From the NCBI GenBank assembly GCA_951812725.1, contig OX638330.1:5373405-5437404 (forward strand): 64,000 nt of DNA. The letters run 5' to 3'. This document shows, in pieces, positions 28,223 through 38,057 of the stretch. Position numbers and translations under genes: made by a program. Origin of the DNA: an uncultured Caldilineaceae bacterium. Its GTDB lineage: Bacteria; Chloroflexota; Anaerolineae; Caldilineales; Caldilineaceae. The stretch's first letter is position 1, and each line of letters starts with the position of its first letter. The notes under the pieces were generated by a model. That model worked only from the letters and a program-made list of their open reading frames with translations, searched no databases and was not told the DNA's origin.

Positions 28223-28765
28223 TCAGAAAACCTCTTCCAGGACGATACTGAAACCCCGCAGCGTGGGTGAACGCAAACTCTGTTCTGCTCCGTAGATACC
28301 CCCCACCTCAAATCGGCCCCTCACTCGCCGCAGAAGCAAGATCGTACTGGCGTCAGGGTCCACGATCCAGTACTCTCGCACGCCGTACCGGGCGTAGAGG
28401 TCGAGCTTTATCGTTCCGTCACGTTCGGCTGTGACCGGGGAAAGGATTTCAACTGCAAGGTCCGGTGCGCCCTGGACATTATCCGCCGTGAGGATGCTCG
28501 CACGTGCACTGGAAACGAATAACAGGTCCGGCCGCACCACGTCGGTTTCCGAAAGTACGACATCGAAGGGCGAACAGTAGATTCTCCCCAGGTTGCGCCC
28601 GTATATGAAGGCACCCAACCGCAGGAAAAGACGCCCCAGGATGTACTGGTGTATCTCTCTAGGCGATGGAGACGTAACCAGCTTGCCGTCGAGAAGCTCG
28701 TACCGTTCGTCGTCCGCCGTCTTCAGGTAGTCGGCGTATGTGAGTTTGGTCTGTAAGTCTAGCAT
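28223..28765 (-). CDS. Uma2-family putative restriction endonuclease
   Basis: The 180-residue protein starts at ATG 28765 (MLDLQTKLTYADYLKTADDE). It has the Uma2/DUF820 order YELLDGKLVTSPSP, then VVRPDLLFVSS, then APDLAVEILSPVT and YGVREYWIVDPD. These carry the PD-(D/E)XK-type acidic residues (PDL, EIL). The family is common and expanded in cyanobacteria and Chloroflexi. The fold is nuclease-like, but activity is rarely shown. It stands alone here. Confidence 0.88.
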   Translation of the reverse strand: MLDLQTKLTYADYLKTADDERYELLDGKLVTSPSPREIHQYILGRLFLRLGAFIYGRNLGRIYCSPFDVVLSETDVVRPDLLFVSSARASILTADNVQGAPDLAVEILSPVTAERDGTIKLDLYARYGVREYWIVDPDASTILLLRRVRGRFEVGGIYGAEQSLRSPTLRGFSIVLEEVF

Positions 28766-28952
28766 CGTGGTCCCGCCTGCAAAACAGGGAGCGAGTGCAC
28801 AGAGCACCTGATCTGTGCCAAACGTAGCAAGAATGAAGGATATGGGGGAATGGGGCAGATCTGGCCCACGCAGGCTGCGCACCACAAGTCTGCGGCTCCA
28901 GCCTGAGTTCGCCCTGATCCTGCCTGGCCGGACCCTGCCTGTCGAAAGAGGA

Positions 28953-29264
28953 TCAAAGTAGCCCCTCGTCGGCATCGTCCGCAGCACCGAACCAGTCCGC
29001 CGGCATAGGCTCCAGGATGTCGCCCCGGATTCGGATATTGTCTCGGTTGCGGCCGAATGCCATTCTCATCTTCTTCCGGTACGGCAACAGCCGCGAAACC
29101 GGACGACCGTACTTGGTGATGACAATCTCTTCACCGCTTTCAGCCACCTCATCCATTAGCTCAAGAAACCTGGCCCTGAACTCGGATGCCGTGATGATGC
29201 GAGGGCCTGTCGCTGCACTGCTGTCTGTTGACACTGTACGCTCCTTCCGTTGCCTATTGGCCAA
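28953..29264 (-). CDS. Phd/YefM-type antitoxin 1
   Basis: The 103-residue protein has the Phd core IITASEFRARFLELMDEVAE, then EEIVITKYGRPVSRLLPY. Its first ~20 residues look like a non-conserved extension, so an internal start is possible. It overlaps the end of a second, closely related antitoxin gene. No toxin follows: the next gene downstream is the unrelated Uma2 gene. Confidence 0.8.
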   Translation of the reverse strand: MANRQRKERTVSTDSSAATGPRIITASEFRARFLELMDEVAESGEEIVITKYGRPVSRLLPYRKKMRMAFGRNRDNIRIRGDILEPMPADWFGAADDADEGLL

Positions 29265-29529
29265 AGCCCCGGCCTGTCACGGCGTCCCACTCCACATCGA
29301 TCGGTTCGTCAAGGTCCCCATGAATCTGCACAATGTCGCGGTTGCGACCAAATGGATTCCGCGGCGCCTCCCGGTACGGCAACAGCCGCCATAGCGGTTG
29401 GCCGTTCTTCGTGATTACGATCTCCTCACCACGCTCAGCCACTTCATCCATCAACTTGAGACACTTAACCTCAAACTCGGACGCTTCGACAGTGCGAGGC
29501 CCTTTCTCTTCATTGCCAATGGTCGGCAT
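29254..29529 (-). CDS. Phd/YefM-type antitoxin 2
   Basis: The 91-residue protein starts at ATG 29529. Its core (VEASEFEVKCLKLMDEVAER, then EEIVITKNGQPLWRLLPY) matches antitoxin 1, including the shared FGRNRD segment, so the two arose by tandem duplication. Its 3' end overlaps antitoxin 1 by 11 bases. No toxin gene is visible. Confidence 0.8.
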   Translation of the reverse strand: MPTIGNEEKGPRTVEASEFEVKCLKLMDEVAERGEEIVITKNGQPLWRLLPYREAPRNPFGRNRDIVQIHGDLDEPIDVEWDAVTGRGFGQ

Positions 29530-29692
29530 GATTCGCGCCTCCAGTCGTCTGGTGGCAACAAGTATAACATATTTATGATGACAGTTGCGACTAGGGCGCG
29601 TTGACGTTTGTCTGAACAACGACTTCCGGGTGCAAATTGCAGCTGATCATCGAAGGGCGGCGCAGCTGCGCAAAGAAAAACCGCTACGCCTT

Positions 29693-29762
29693 TGGTGTTC
29701 TCCGCGTCCCTCCGCGGACAAAAAGGTGTTCTTCGCGACCCTTCGCGTGACTTCGCGGATCA
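29693..29762 (-). repeat. CCGCGGAGG-type intergenic repeat
   Basis: Reads (plus strand) TTCTCCGCGTCCCTCCGCGG, then ACAAAAAGGTGTTC and TTCGCGTGACTTCGCGGAT. It belongs to a dispersed family also present at 37590-37850, 42775-43030, 60745-60870 and, weakly, about 63015-63075. Confidence 0.7.
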
Positions 29763-29851
29763 ATTGGTTTTGATTATCACAACATTCAAGCGAGAAGAAT
29801 CCCTATCAGGCCTGCCGGCTTTCCGTTCTTTCTGAATTTTGAGCGGCCCTC

Positions 29852-29873
29852 GCCAATTGTCAACGAGACCTAG
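29852..29873. repeat. 22 bp sequence shared in inverse orientation with 60641-60662
   Basis: The 22 bases containing CAATTGTCAACGAGACC are identical to the reverse complement of 60641-60662. Both copies lie beside CCGCGGAGG-type repeats. Confidence 0.75.
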
Positions 29874-30121
29874 CAAGCAATCAGACCGACGCGGCCTCGC
29901 CAACGAATACGGGACCATGAATTCCGGGCCAAGACGAATGTCGTCAGCGCAGAGGGACAGCAACCTTCCTGAGGGTCACAGAGCGTTCTCCACCGCCGGC
30001 TTTACCCCATCCTAAGGAACTCTTTTGGCGTCAGACATCTGCCACTGTTGAAGAAGACGGAAACGATCGCGTGGAGTGACGTGCGGGGCAGACGCAAATC
30101 GAATAGAGAGCATATACCGGG

Positions 30122-30507
30122 TCACCGGAAACGGCGAACGCCGTACTGATCGAAGATCGCTTCTCTTTACACAAGTACCAGGCTGCCAGACAGCGCCTGC
30201 GCAATCAGCATCCTGCCGAAGGGATCGCGATGAGGACCTGACAACGACCCCGCAAGTGATGCATGATCTACCGATATCGCCTATTCCTCAAAGCCCTGGT
30301 CTGCAATTGCGCCGCCAAAGTCGAGCGCGACTGCCGCTGCCTCCGGGAGCTTGCCAAGCCGATATTTCGTCGTGGTCTCCCAAGCTGACGCCGCGCTTAT
30401 GAGCACGCTGTTTGCTTCATCTCCAATAGCCCGACGCGCGGGCAACCACAAACTTCCGCTTTCGGCAAGCCACCACAGATCGCCTGCCTGTCGAGCAAGA
30501 GCCGCAC
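30122..30507 (-). pseudogene. Broken VapC-like PIN-domain toxin
   Basis: It starts GTG (30507) VRLLLDRQA just after the antitoxin stop. It then needs a frameshift to reach WWLAESGSLWLPARRAIGDE and VLISAASAWETTTKYRLGKL. A stop follows QGFEE, then AISVDHASLAGSLSGPHRDP and FGRMLIAQAL, a stop, and EAIFDQYGVRRFR. All PIN-domain blocks are present in order, but one frameshift and two stops kill the gene. The partner antitoxin is intact. Confidence 0.75.
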
Positions 30508-30510
30508 TGC

Positions 30511-30741
30511 TCACGCCTCCCACGCTGACAACTCATCCTCAGGCAGAGGGTCAAAGAAGCTGTCACTGACGGCAATACGGTCCTTCCATGCGCCGAATTG
30601 ACGTTTCCCGCGCGGCTGAAAGTCTACGAGACGCGCCACCGGTTTGCCATTACGGGTTATGACAACTTCTTCACCGGCCTCTACTTGCGTCAGCAGAAGC
30701 GGCAGTTGGGTCTGTGCTTCTTGCACATTCACTTCTTGCAT
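30511..30741 (-). CDS. Phd-type antitoxin of the broken PIN toxin
   Basis: The 76-residue protein (MQEVNVQEAQTQLPLLLTQV, EEVVITRNGKPVARLVDF) has a complete Phd/YefM core. ATG 30741 fits the family length. The toxin gene that follows is disrupted, so this antitoxin may now serve only as a repressor or protect against related toxins. Confidence 0.82.
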   Translation of the reverse strand: MQEVNVQEAQTQLPLLLTQVEAGEEVVITRNGKPVARLVDFQPRGKRQFGAWKDRIAVSDSFFDPLPEDELSAWEA

Positions 30742-30913
30742 AGTCGGCCCACCAGAATATGTGTCCAGATAGAGACTCTGTAATGCAGTGCTTAATGTGT
30801 ATATGGAATACAAACTCCCGTGTCAATACCTGGACCCCGACCTAGGGCGACCGCACTGAGACGCTTCGAATACAGGACTTCAGCGTCACCTGTGCCAGCG
30901 CCAATACCACCCC

Positions 30914-32140
30914 CTACCCCCGCAACGCCTTCACCACGCCATACGCCCCTCCCGAAAACGCCGCCAACGCGCGCCCGCGGCTGAAAAAAGGCGCCGGCGT
31001 CGGCATGCATGCGCCCGCGTCCAGGTCTTCAATGGCGGCCAGGCTTCGTTGCAAACCGACTTCGATCATCTGTCGGCCGCCCTCGTCGCTCAGGTCCAAC
31101 CCGCCGCAGGCAAAGACCACGACCAGGAGGCCCGCCAGCGCGCTCTCGCGGTAGAGGCGCCAGCACTCTTCGAACGTGAACCCCTCCACCCCCATTTCAC
31201 CGATGATTCCGGTATACTCTTCCAGCACTTCCCGCTCGATCTGGCGGCGCACCTCGGTCGTCACACTGCTCCCCAGGAAAATGGCTACATCGTACAGGGG
31301 ACTGTTGATTCCACTTATCTGCCAGTCGATCATTGCCACATCGTCCGCAGCGTCGGCCGCGAAGAACATATTGTCCAGCCGGAAGTCGCCGTGGCTGAAG
31401 GTCTTGGGTCCGGCTGCGGCACGCTCGATATGGTCCGCGATGCGCGAACAGTAGGTCTCGGCCACGCGGCGCACATCGTCTGAGAAAAAACTGCCGAATT
31501 TTTCGAGCGCCGGCGCAAGGTTCGCCAGATAGACGAGTTGCACCAACACTCCGCGCTTCGGCGCCAGGAAGTCGTGGTAGCCGTTCAAGGGCGGCTGATC
31601 GGTCTTGTTCCAAAAGGTCCCGTGCAGCTTGGCGATCGTACGGATGGCGCGTCTGGTCTGTTCCGCGCTGGCGCCGTCGAAATGACTCACCGTATGCATG
31701 CCCCCCAAATCCTCCAGCAGGAGCACAAAGCGATCGCTCCTGGCTTCAAAATCACCGTAGAGCAGAGCCGGCGACCGCACCCGAGCCACGGGCGCGACCA
31801 GCCGGTAGAAGTCGTATTCCCTTTTGTGTAACCCCAGGCGTTTGCTCAGGCGCCGGTTCTTTGCGTGCGGACTGGGTAGCTTGACGATAACCGTTTCCGG
31901 CGCGGCGGAATTCCACTCAGCCGCCGGAAGTCCCGGATCGGTGACATCCGGCGCCTTCGGCTCGTCATAGCTGAGATGGCAGCGGATCAACGCGCCCAGG
32001 AAGCCGACGCCGACACCGATCTCTTCAAGAACGATCTCCTTGACAGGAGGAAGATCAGACGCGCCGCCCGCGGTCAATGCCTGTTGTATCCACTGGGCGG
32101 TAACTTCCTCCGCATCCCTGGGAATTGGCGGTCTGGTCAT
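30914..32140 (-). CDS. CHK/aminoglycoside-type phosphotransferase
   Basis: The 408-residue protein has the kinase-like Brenner motif HGDFRLDNMFF near residue 250 and the metal-binding VAMIDWQ about 20 residues later. An N-terminal lobe contains VIVKLPSP. These are typical of the APH/ecdysteroid-kinase-like superfamily, which phosphorylates small molecules. The substrate cannot be told from sequence. It is a single gene without evident operon partners. Confidence 0.85.
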   Translation of the reverse strand: MTRPPIPRDAEEVTAQWIQQALTAGGASDLPPVKEIVLEEIGVGVGFLGALIRCHLSYDEPKAPDVTDPGLPAAEWNSAAPETVIVKLPSPHAKNRRLSKRLGLHKREYDFYRLVAPVARVRSPALLYGDFEARSDRFVLLLEDLGGMHTVSHFDGASAEQTRRAIRTIAKLHGTFWNKTDQPPLNGYHDFLAPKRGVLVQLVYLANLAPALEKFGSFFSDDVRRVAETYCSRIADHIERAAAGPKTFSHGDFRLDNMFFAADAADDVAMIDWQISGINSPLYDVAIFLGSSVTTEVRRQIEREVLEEYTGIIGEMGVEGFTFEECWRLYRESALAGLLVVVFACGGLDLSDEGGRQMIEVGLQRSLAAIEDLDAGACMPTPAPFFSRGRALAAFSGGAYGVVKALRG

Positions 32141-32337
32141 AGCACTGATTCGCCTCTGACTTCAGCGCAGGCCGGACATGCGCGGTCGGTCAACGTGTCG
32201 CCCTATCTGCGAGGTTGTTAGAAATTCTATACTATCTGCGCAGCGCAATGGCTGCAGAGGGGAACCTTTTTCATCTGGCGCCACCCTCTCAGCATCACCC
32301 ACCGCCTATAAACAGCCCAAATGGTCGAAATGGACAG

Positions 32338-32859
32338 CTATCGTTGGCCCTGGCGCGCCGCGCCAAAAAAAGACGAGGCCGTTCCCCGCTCCGTGCGTTC
32401 ATACTCATCATCAATCGGCAGGTTCGGACGCGCCAGCGCCGCCGTCGAAAGCGCATCGCAGCGCTCATTTTCCGCGTCGCCCGCATGACCCTTCACCCAC
32501 TGGTAACGCATCTCGTGCCCGTCACACAGCTCCAGCAGCCGTGTCCACAGGTCCGGATTAACCGCCGGCTCGCCCTTCCTGTTGCGCCGCCAGCCATTTT
32601 CTCGCCACCTGCGCGCCCAGCCCTTCGTCAGCGCATCCAGAACATATTTCGAGTCGCTGTAGAGCGTGACTTTGCACTTCCCTTTCAAAGCCTCCAGCCC
32701 CTTAATCACCGCCAGCAACTCCATCCGGTTGTTCGTCGTCCTCCGATACCCGCCGCACAGCTCCTTGCGGTGTTCGCCGTAGAGAAGCACAACCCCAAAA
32801 CCACCCGGCCCCGGATTCCCGCTGCACGCGCCGTCCGTATACAGCATCACCTCTTTCAT
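32338..32859 (-). CDS. rnhA: Ribonuclease HI
   Basis: The 173-residue protein starts MKEVMLYTDGACSGNPGPGG at 32859. The four catalytic acidic residues are in the expected places: D in YTDGAC, E in NNRMELLA, D in LYSDSKYV, and D in AGDAENERCD (after KGHAG). It cleaves the RNA strand of RNA-DNA hybrids. Residues after about 145 are an extra tail of ~28 residues compared with E. coli RNase HI. Confidence 0.95.
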   Translation of the reverse strand: MKEVMLYTDGACSGNPGPGGFGVVLLYGEHRKELCGGYRRTTNNRMELLAVIKGLEALKGKCKVTLYSDSKYVLDALTKGWARRWRENGWRRNRKGEPAVNPDLWTRLLELCDGHEMRYQWVKGHAGDAENERCDALSTAALARPNLPIDDEYERTERGTASSFFGAARQGQR

Positions 32860-33028
32860 TTGCGACGTCCACCCATCCATTCCACCTCTATCCGTTACCA
32901 TGCATCCATAGTCAATTCCCGACCCGAAACGAGACCAGCGCCGCTTTCGAGCGCCGTTCACTAAGAACGAAACGACTCAGCCACAACTGATTCGCAAACC
33001 TGTCCGAGGCGAGCGAAAGCGATTTTCA

Positions 33029-33131
33029 CTAACCACTAACCACTGATCACTGACCACTGCAGTTGTGCGGTCGGGCCTTCGGCCCTCCCTTGTGCAGGGG
33101 CTGCGCCCCCGCAACGCCCCCCTACAAAACC
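33029..33131 (+). repeat. Intergenic hairpin repeat, copy R1
   Basis: The block runs ACCACTGATCACTGACCACT, then GGTC-GGGCC-TTC-GGCCC-TCCC, then TTGTGCAGGGGCTGCGCCCC and GCAACGCCCCC. It is shared with 40408-40478 and 42593-42700. In R1 the first hairpin stem is GGGCC/GGCCC. Confidence 0.8.
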
Positions 33132-33313
33132 ATCCCTCACCCACCGTGTGCATTCTTAGCAACGTGTCGGCTTGCGAGCATGGCTGCGCCTGTATACCAG
33201 TCGCGTCACCAAGAGCCTGCACGGTTCCAAGGATGACTGGCTGGTCAACTGCTGTGGCTTTGTAGTTACTTGAAAACTGGAAACTGACTACCAGGAACCC
33301 CCGTTCAATCCCC

Positions 33314-34600
33314 CTAGTGGCCGTGTTCGTGCTCATCGTGCAGGTGGAAATAGACAATATCCAGCCCCGCCACGTCCGTGATCGTGGCGTCAGTGTGATA
33401 CACAATGTGAAGATGGCCCGTCCCGCAATCGCCGAACTCGTCACAAGTGAGACGTCCAATGATGCCGTCGAAATCGGCCGTGCCCCTCAACGCCTCCCGC
33501 AACCGCGCCCGGTCAATGTACAGCGTATCCCCATCGGCAACCGCAACCTCCTCAATCGCGCGCAGCAGCATCGTGGTGGCGTCATACGCGTGAACCATGT
33601 AAACCGACCCCGGTGCCTCATTGTACTGCTCCAGATAGGCCGCCGCCACGTCGCCTCCACTCTTCCCCGTCGCCTCGTTGACGCTGTCTCCAAAGTCCAG
33701 CTCCGGGCTGGCCAGATACATCCCTTCCGATTCCGGTATCGCCAAAAACTCGAAATCCACCATCGCAGCGCCGCCGATAAGCGTCACCCCCGTCAGTCCC
33801 GCCACCTGGTCGACCTGCCGGACTATCTGCCCGCCCTCGTCAGGGAAAAGCGGCAGAAACAGACCATCCGGACCCGTCGCCGCAACCTCGGTCAAAACAG
33901 GGATCATGTCCGTATCACCCTTACTGACCGTCGCCAAAGTGACCGTGCCCCCCGCATGCGCAAACGCAACCGTGAACGCATTGGCCAGGCCCGAAGTGTA
34001 AGGATCGCCGTCATGAATGACCGCCATCTCGCGCAAACCCAGGTCGTGGTAGGCAAACTCCGCCACCGCCTCAGCCTCATATAGGTCATTGTTGGAAGTA
34101 CGGTAATAGCCAGGATAATAGTCAGCCCCCGCATTGCCCCGCAGGTCCGATGTCAGCGAAGGCGCCGTATTCGTCGCCGAAATCAACACCAGCCCCGCCT
34201 CGCTCAGAATCGGCGACGCTTTCACCGCCGCCGCCGAGCAGGAAGTGCCGATCACGCCCACCACCCGCCGGTCGCCCACCACCGTCTGCGCCGCCGCCGC
34301 GCCGCCCTCCGGCGTGCACAGCGAGTCCAGACCCGCGCCCATCGACACATTGTGCCCCTTGATCGGCCCGTAATCGGCCACCGCCAGCGCCACCGCCCGC
34401 TGCGTCGAAGACCCAAGCTCGCCGATGCTCGAAAGCACCGCCGCCGAACGGATCTGGATATCCTCACCCGGGCCCACCACAACCGTTCCCAGCGGGCTCA
34501 CCACCATATTCTCAGGGATGCACGCACCGCTCAGAAGAAGCGCAAGCACCAAAATTGGCCAGCGCAACAGCGCACTGCGAAAACGGTCGAACTTCCTCAT
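33314..34600 (-). CDS. ABC-type branched-chain amino acid (Liv-type) binding lipoprotein 1
   Basis: The 428-residue protein begins with a signal ending LSGAC (lipobox). AAGGAG precedes the ATG at 34600. A periplasmic-binding type I fold follows (ADYGPIKGHNVSMGAGLDSL, VVGVIGTSCSAAAVKASPIL, FGDCGTGHLHIV). It is close in sequence to the next gene, so the pair is a tandem duplication. The last residues are His-rich (HLHDEHEHGH), a possible metal-binding tail lacking in the paralogue. No permease or ATPase genes are adjacent. Confidence 0.88.
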   Translation of the reverse strand: MRKFDRFRSALLRWPILVLALLLSGACIPENMVVSPLGTVVVGPGEDIQIRSAAVLSSIGELGSSTQRAVALAVADYGPIKGHNVSMGAGLDSLCTPEGGAAAAQTVVGDRRVVGVIGTSCSAAAVKASPILSEAGLVLISATNTAPSLTSDLRGNAGADYYPGYYRTSNNDLYEAEAVAEFAYHDLGLREMAVIHDGDPYTSGLANAFTVAFAHAGGTVTLATVSKGDTDMIPVLTEVAATGPDGLFLPLFPDEGGQIVRQVDQVAGLTGVTLIGGAAMVDFEFLAIPESEGMYLASPELDFGDSVNEATGKSGGDVAAAYLEQYNEAPGSVYMVHAYDATTMLLRAIEEVAVADGDTLYIDRARLREALRGTADFDGIIGRLTCDEFGDCGTGHLHIVYHTDATITDVAGLDIVYFHLHDEHEHGH

Positions 34601-34644
34601 ATCTTCACTCCTTGGTCTGAATGGATTTCAGTTGGCCAACGTAC

Positions 34645-35910
34645 TCACGGCGCATAGCGGTACACAACCGGCAGCGCTTCAACGTCGGTCATCGTCGAAT
34701 CAGTATGCTGCGATATCTGGATGCGGCCTGTGCCGCAGTCGCCGAACTCGTCACACGAAATGGTGCCGATAATGCCGCTGAAACCGCTCGTACCGCCCAC
34801 CGCCTCCCGCAACCTGGCCCGGTCGATGTAGAGCGCATCGCCTTCAACAACCGCGACCTCCTCGATCGCACGCAGCAGAATCGTGGTCGCGTCGTACGCA
34901 TGGGACAAATAGGCCGACGTCGAATGCGCATTGTACCTCTCCAGGTAGGCGGCGTTCAGCTCATCGCCGCTCCTGCCCGTCGCTCCGTTCACATTGCTGC
35001 CAAAGTCCAGCTCCGGCCCCGCAAAATAGAAACCCTCCGACGCCGGCAACTCCAAAAAGTCAGATACCAGCAAGCCGCCGCCGCCAATGCGCGTCAACCC
35101 CTCCAGGCCGTCCACCTCGCTGCTCTGACGCAAAATGTACTCCGCCTCCTCCGGAAAAATCGGCAAGAACAGACCTTCCGGGCGCCCAGCCGCAATCTCA
35201 GTAAGAACCGCCAGCATGTCCGTGTCGCCCTTGTTCACCATAGCCACCGCCACCGTGCCGCCCAACTGTTCAAACGCCTTCGAAAAAGCCGCCGTCAGGC
35301 CCGACGAATACGGGTCGCCGTCATGGATCGCCGCCATGCTGCGCAGGCCCAGTTCGTTGTATATAAAATCGGCCACCGCCTCCGCCTGGTAAAGATCGTT
35401 GCTGGCAACGCGATGGTAGCCGGCATGGTAGTTGGACCCCGCATTGCCCCGCAGGTCGGATGTCAGCGACGGCGAAGTCGTCGACGGCGCCACCATCACC
35501 AGGCCCGCCTCGCTCAGGATCGGAGCAGCAGCAGCCGCCGCCACCGAACAGGCCGTGCCGATAACCCCCACCACGCGCCCGTCGCCAACTGCCGTCCCAG
35601 CCGCCGCCGCGCCCCCCGCCGCACTGCACAGCGAGTCCAGACCCGCACCCATGCTCACAGCATGTCCCTTGATCGGCCCATAGTCGGCGACCGCCATCGC
35701 CACGCCCCGCTGGCTGGGCACACCCAACTCGCCCGCCCGCGTCAGCGCCCCCAGCGCCCGAATCTGAATCTCCTCGCCCCCGCCCACCACCACCGTTCCC
35801 AGCGCGGGCGCTTCATAATCCACCGGCACACACCCGCCGGCCAGGATCAGCAGCGCAATCAGGCTGAACCAATGCAGACATACAGGACGGAATCGGCGTT
35901 TCGTCGTCAT
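34645..35910 (-). CDS. ABC-type Liv-type binding lipoprotein 2
   Basis: The 421-residue paralogue of the downstream protein has lipobox LAGGC and the same signature blocks (ADYGPIKGHAVSMGAGLDSL, GTACSVAAAAAAPILSEAGL). AAGGAG precedes ATG 35910. The two genes are 44 bases apart and share the leader CAGACCAAGGAGT, so they are probably co-transcribed. The ligand is unknown. Confidence 0.88.
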   Translation of the reverse strand: MTTKRRFRPVCLHWFSLIALLILAGGCVPVDYEAPALGTVVVGGGEEIQIRALGALTRAGELGVPSQRGVAMAVADYGPIKGHAVSMGAGLDSLCSAAGGAAAAGTAVGDGRVVGVIGTACSVAAAAAAPILSEAGLVMVAPSTTSPSLTSDLRGNAGSNYHAGYHRVASNDLYQAEAVADFIYNELGLRSMAAIHDGDPYSSGLTAAFSKAFEQLGGTVAVAMVNKGDTDMLAVLTEIAAGRPEGLFLPIFPEEAEYILRQSSEVDGLEGLTRIGGGGLLVSDFLELPASEGFYFAGPELDFGSNVNGATGRSGDELNAAYLERYNAHSTSAYLSHAYDATTILLRAIEEVAVVEGDALYIDRARLREAVGGTSGFSGIIGTISCDEFGDCGTGRIQISQHTDSTMTDVEALPVVYRYAP

Positions 35911-36448
35911 GGTATCTTACTCCTTGGTCTGGCTAACCATCGCACATTCCTCGACGATCGCGACGGTGTCTGCCGCCGGGCGCCGTTCAATACTCTATCG
36001 TCGCGTCATTTGCGCACGTCTCGTCAACGCGCCGCCGCCTCAACTGATCGCTTCATACACAATCGGCTCACGCCCGTCAACAGGAACGCGCCAAAAAAAC
36101 CCGATCTGCAGCGTTCGCATACCGGACTACTCAAGTCGCAGGTTCGAGTATTCAGTTTTCCTGAAAGGTGTTATCGCAAACGTCTGAGCAACCATAATGG
36201 ACCCGTTTTGGTCAATCTAGTCTTCTTCTGCGCGGACTGCCAACAGGTTAAGGAGGCTGAGGTCTTTCCGACCGGGCCAATCGAGGCAGCATTTCCCGTC
36301 GGATAGGGGGACCAGGGGCCGCGCGTGGCTGGTATGACTGTTACTTCGCTGGGGCTATCTGTTCGCTGGTGTCAACCGGGCAAAAGAGGTTGCAATTCGG
36401 TCTCCCGATCCGTCAAATCGACAGCCGGAAACCTGCATGAAATCAGGG
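35911..36448. other. Gap upstream of the binding proteins
   Basis: About 540 bases without a convincing gene on either strand. It should contain the promoter of the binding-protein pair, but no clear hexamers were assigned. Confidence 0.35.
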
Positions 36449-36946
36449 TTAGGCCTTTGGGGGGCCCTCCTTAACCGAGGACTGTATCGAGGCAAATGTT
36501 CTCTGAAGCTCATCTTCGGCCCAGCGAATCAACTCCATTGCTCGCACCACGGCTTCCAACTGCTCCTCGTCCATCAGATCCGCCAATAAATCGATTCGCT
36601 CCCGCCCAATCCGCCAGAACCGTTGTATCGCCTTTTCGCCCGCGTCCGTCAATTTGCAAACGACGACCCGCCGGTCACTTGGGTCGGAAACTCTGTCCAC
36701 CAATTCCTTTTCTACCAGGCGGTCAATAACCGTAGTCGTCGCCGAAAGCGCTCGACCCAAAGATAGCGCGATGTTGCCCATCCGCAGCGGGCCCACCTGT
36801 TCAAGCAAAACCAACGTCTTGATCTGGGGAATGGTCATATCCAACCCTTCCCACTCGTCAAGGCGGCCGGTATGCAACTGGCGGTTCAGATATTCCGCTA
36901 ACTCCGCAAACTGGTCTGTCAACTCCTGCCTGCGATCGTCTCCCAC
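36449..36946 (-). CDS. MarR-family transcriptional regulator
   Basis: The 165-residue protein starts with GTG at 36946 (GGAG about 12 bases upstream). It shows the winged helix core MTIPQIKTLVLLEQVGPLRM, then ALSATTTVIDRLVEKELVDR and SDPSDRRVVVCKLTDAGE, typical of MarR. The effector and targets are unknown. The nearest downstream genes are the binding proteins, over 500 bases away. Confidence 0.92.
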   Translation of the reverse strand: MGDDRRQELTDQFAELAEYLNRQLHTGRLDEWEGLDMTIPQIKTLVLLEQVGPLRMGNIALSLGRALSATTTVIDRLVEKELVDRVSDPSDRRVVVCKLTDAGEKAIQRFWRIGRERIDLLADLMDEEQLEAVVRAMELIRWAEDELQRTFASIQSSVKEGPPKA

Positions 36947-37009
36947 GAAACTTTCACTCCAATTTCAGCTATTTTTTCGCGGCGCACAACTACCCGATCC
37001 CGCAGTGTC

Positions 37010-37085
<76 letters not shown>

Positions 37086-37147
37086 AATACATAATTCTGC
37101 CCGCCGCCGCCCGGCCCCCCTGTCAGATAACCTCCCCGCCTGCCGTG

Positions 37148-37220
<73 letters not shown>

Positions 37221-37351
37221 GAAACCGCTGGCTTCCCACCAAGCTACCTCTGTGACAAGCCCTCCAACGCAGAAGAACCAATTTACCAAAAAAACGTCCC
37301 AACCGTCAAATCGCCGAAATCGCAGGAAAACCCACCAACCTGCCTCCCATC

Positions 37352-37427
<76 letters not shown>

Positions 37428-37589
37428 AATCTATATCGCCCACGCCCACAGCGCGCCGGCAACACCATCACGATATAGCTATCCCGCCCGAATGTCAAAT
37501 AAAAAGCCCTCAAGGCTACACCCCAAACAAACCCCCACTGCAACCCTCCCACCACAACCTACCCATCCAACCCACGACAAAAAGCTGCA

Positions 37590-37850
37590 AAAGCTGTCCT
37601 CCGTGGACAAAAAGGTGTAGCCGTTGCAGTTGCCGTTCTCCGTGGTCCTCCGTGGCCCTCCGTGGATAGAGGTTTTGCAGTTGCCGTTCTCCGCGCCCCT
37701 CCGCGTCCTCCGCGGACAAAAGGTTTTGCAGTTGCCGTTCTCCGTGGTCCTCCGTGGCCCTCCAAGGTTTTGTAGTTGCAGTTGCTGTTCTCCGCGCCCC
37801 TCCGCGTCCTCCGCGGACAAAAGGTTTTGCAGTTGCCGTTCTCCGTGGTT
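37590..37850 (-). repeat. CCGCGGAGG / CCACGGAGG intergenic repeat array
   Basis: At least four units alternate between CTCCGTGGTCCTCCGTGG and CTCCGCGTCCTCCGCGGAC forms, joined by AAAAGGTTTTGCAGTTGCC. The open frames that cross it are by-products of the period and are not genes. Confidence 0.85.
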
Positions 37851-38057
37851 CCCCACAGAAAAACCACCCAAAAAAACCTCAAAAAGCCCCAATTTCAGTC
37901 ACCGCACCCCCGCACAAAACAAAACCCCGCCCCAACCACACACTTAACTCAAATCAGCCCTTCCCAAACTTTCACCTACGCCAAGATCATGTTGTATCAT
38001 GGAGAGCCTATGCTGAAAAATATAACTTCTGTACAAGTCGAGAGAAAGAGAGCCGCA

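Noticed and set aside
34621..36306. 561-codon plus-strand frame
   Set aside because: It is antisense to the second binding-protein gene, rich in Arg and His, with no ribosome site.
37479..37892. Open frames through the CCGCGGAGG repeats
   Set aside because: Their open reading comes from the repeat period, with no start or ribosome site.
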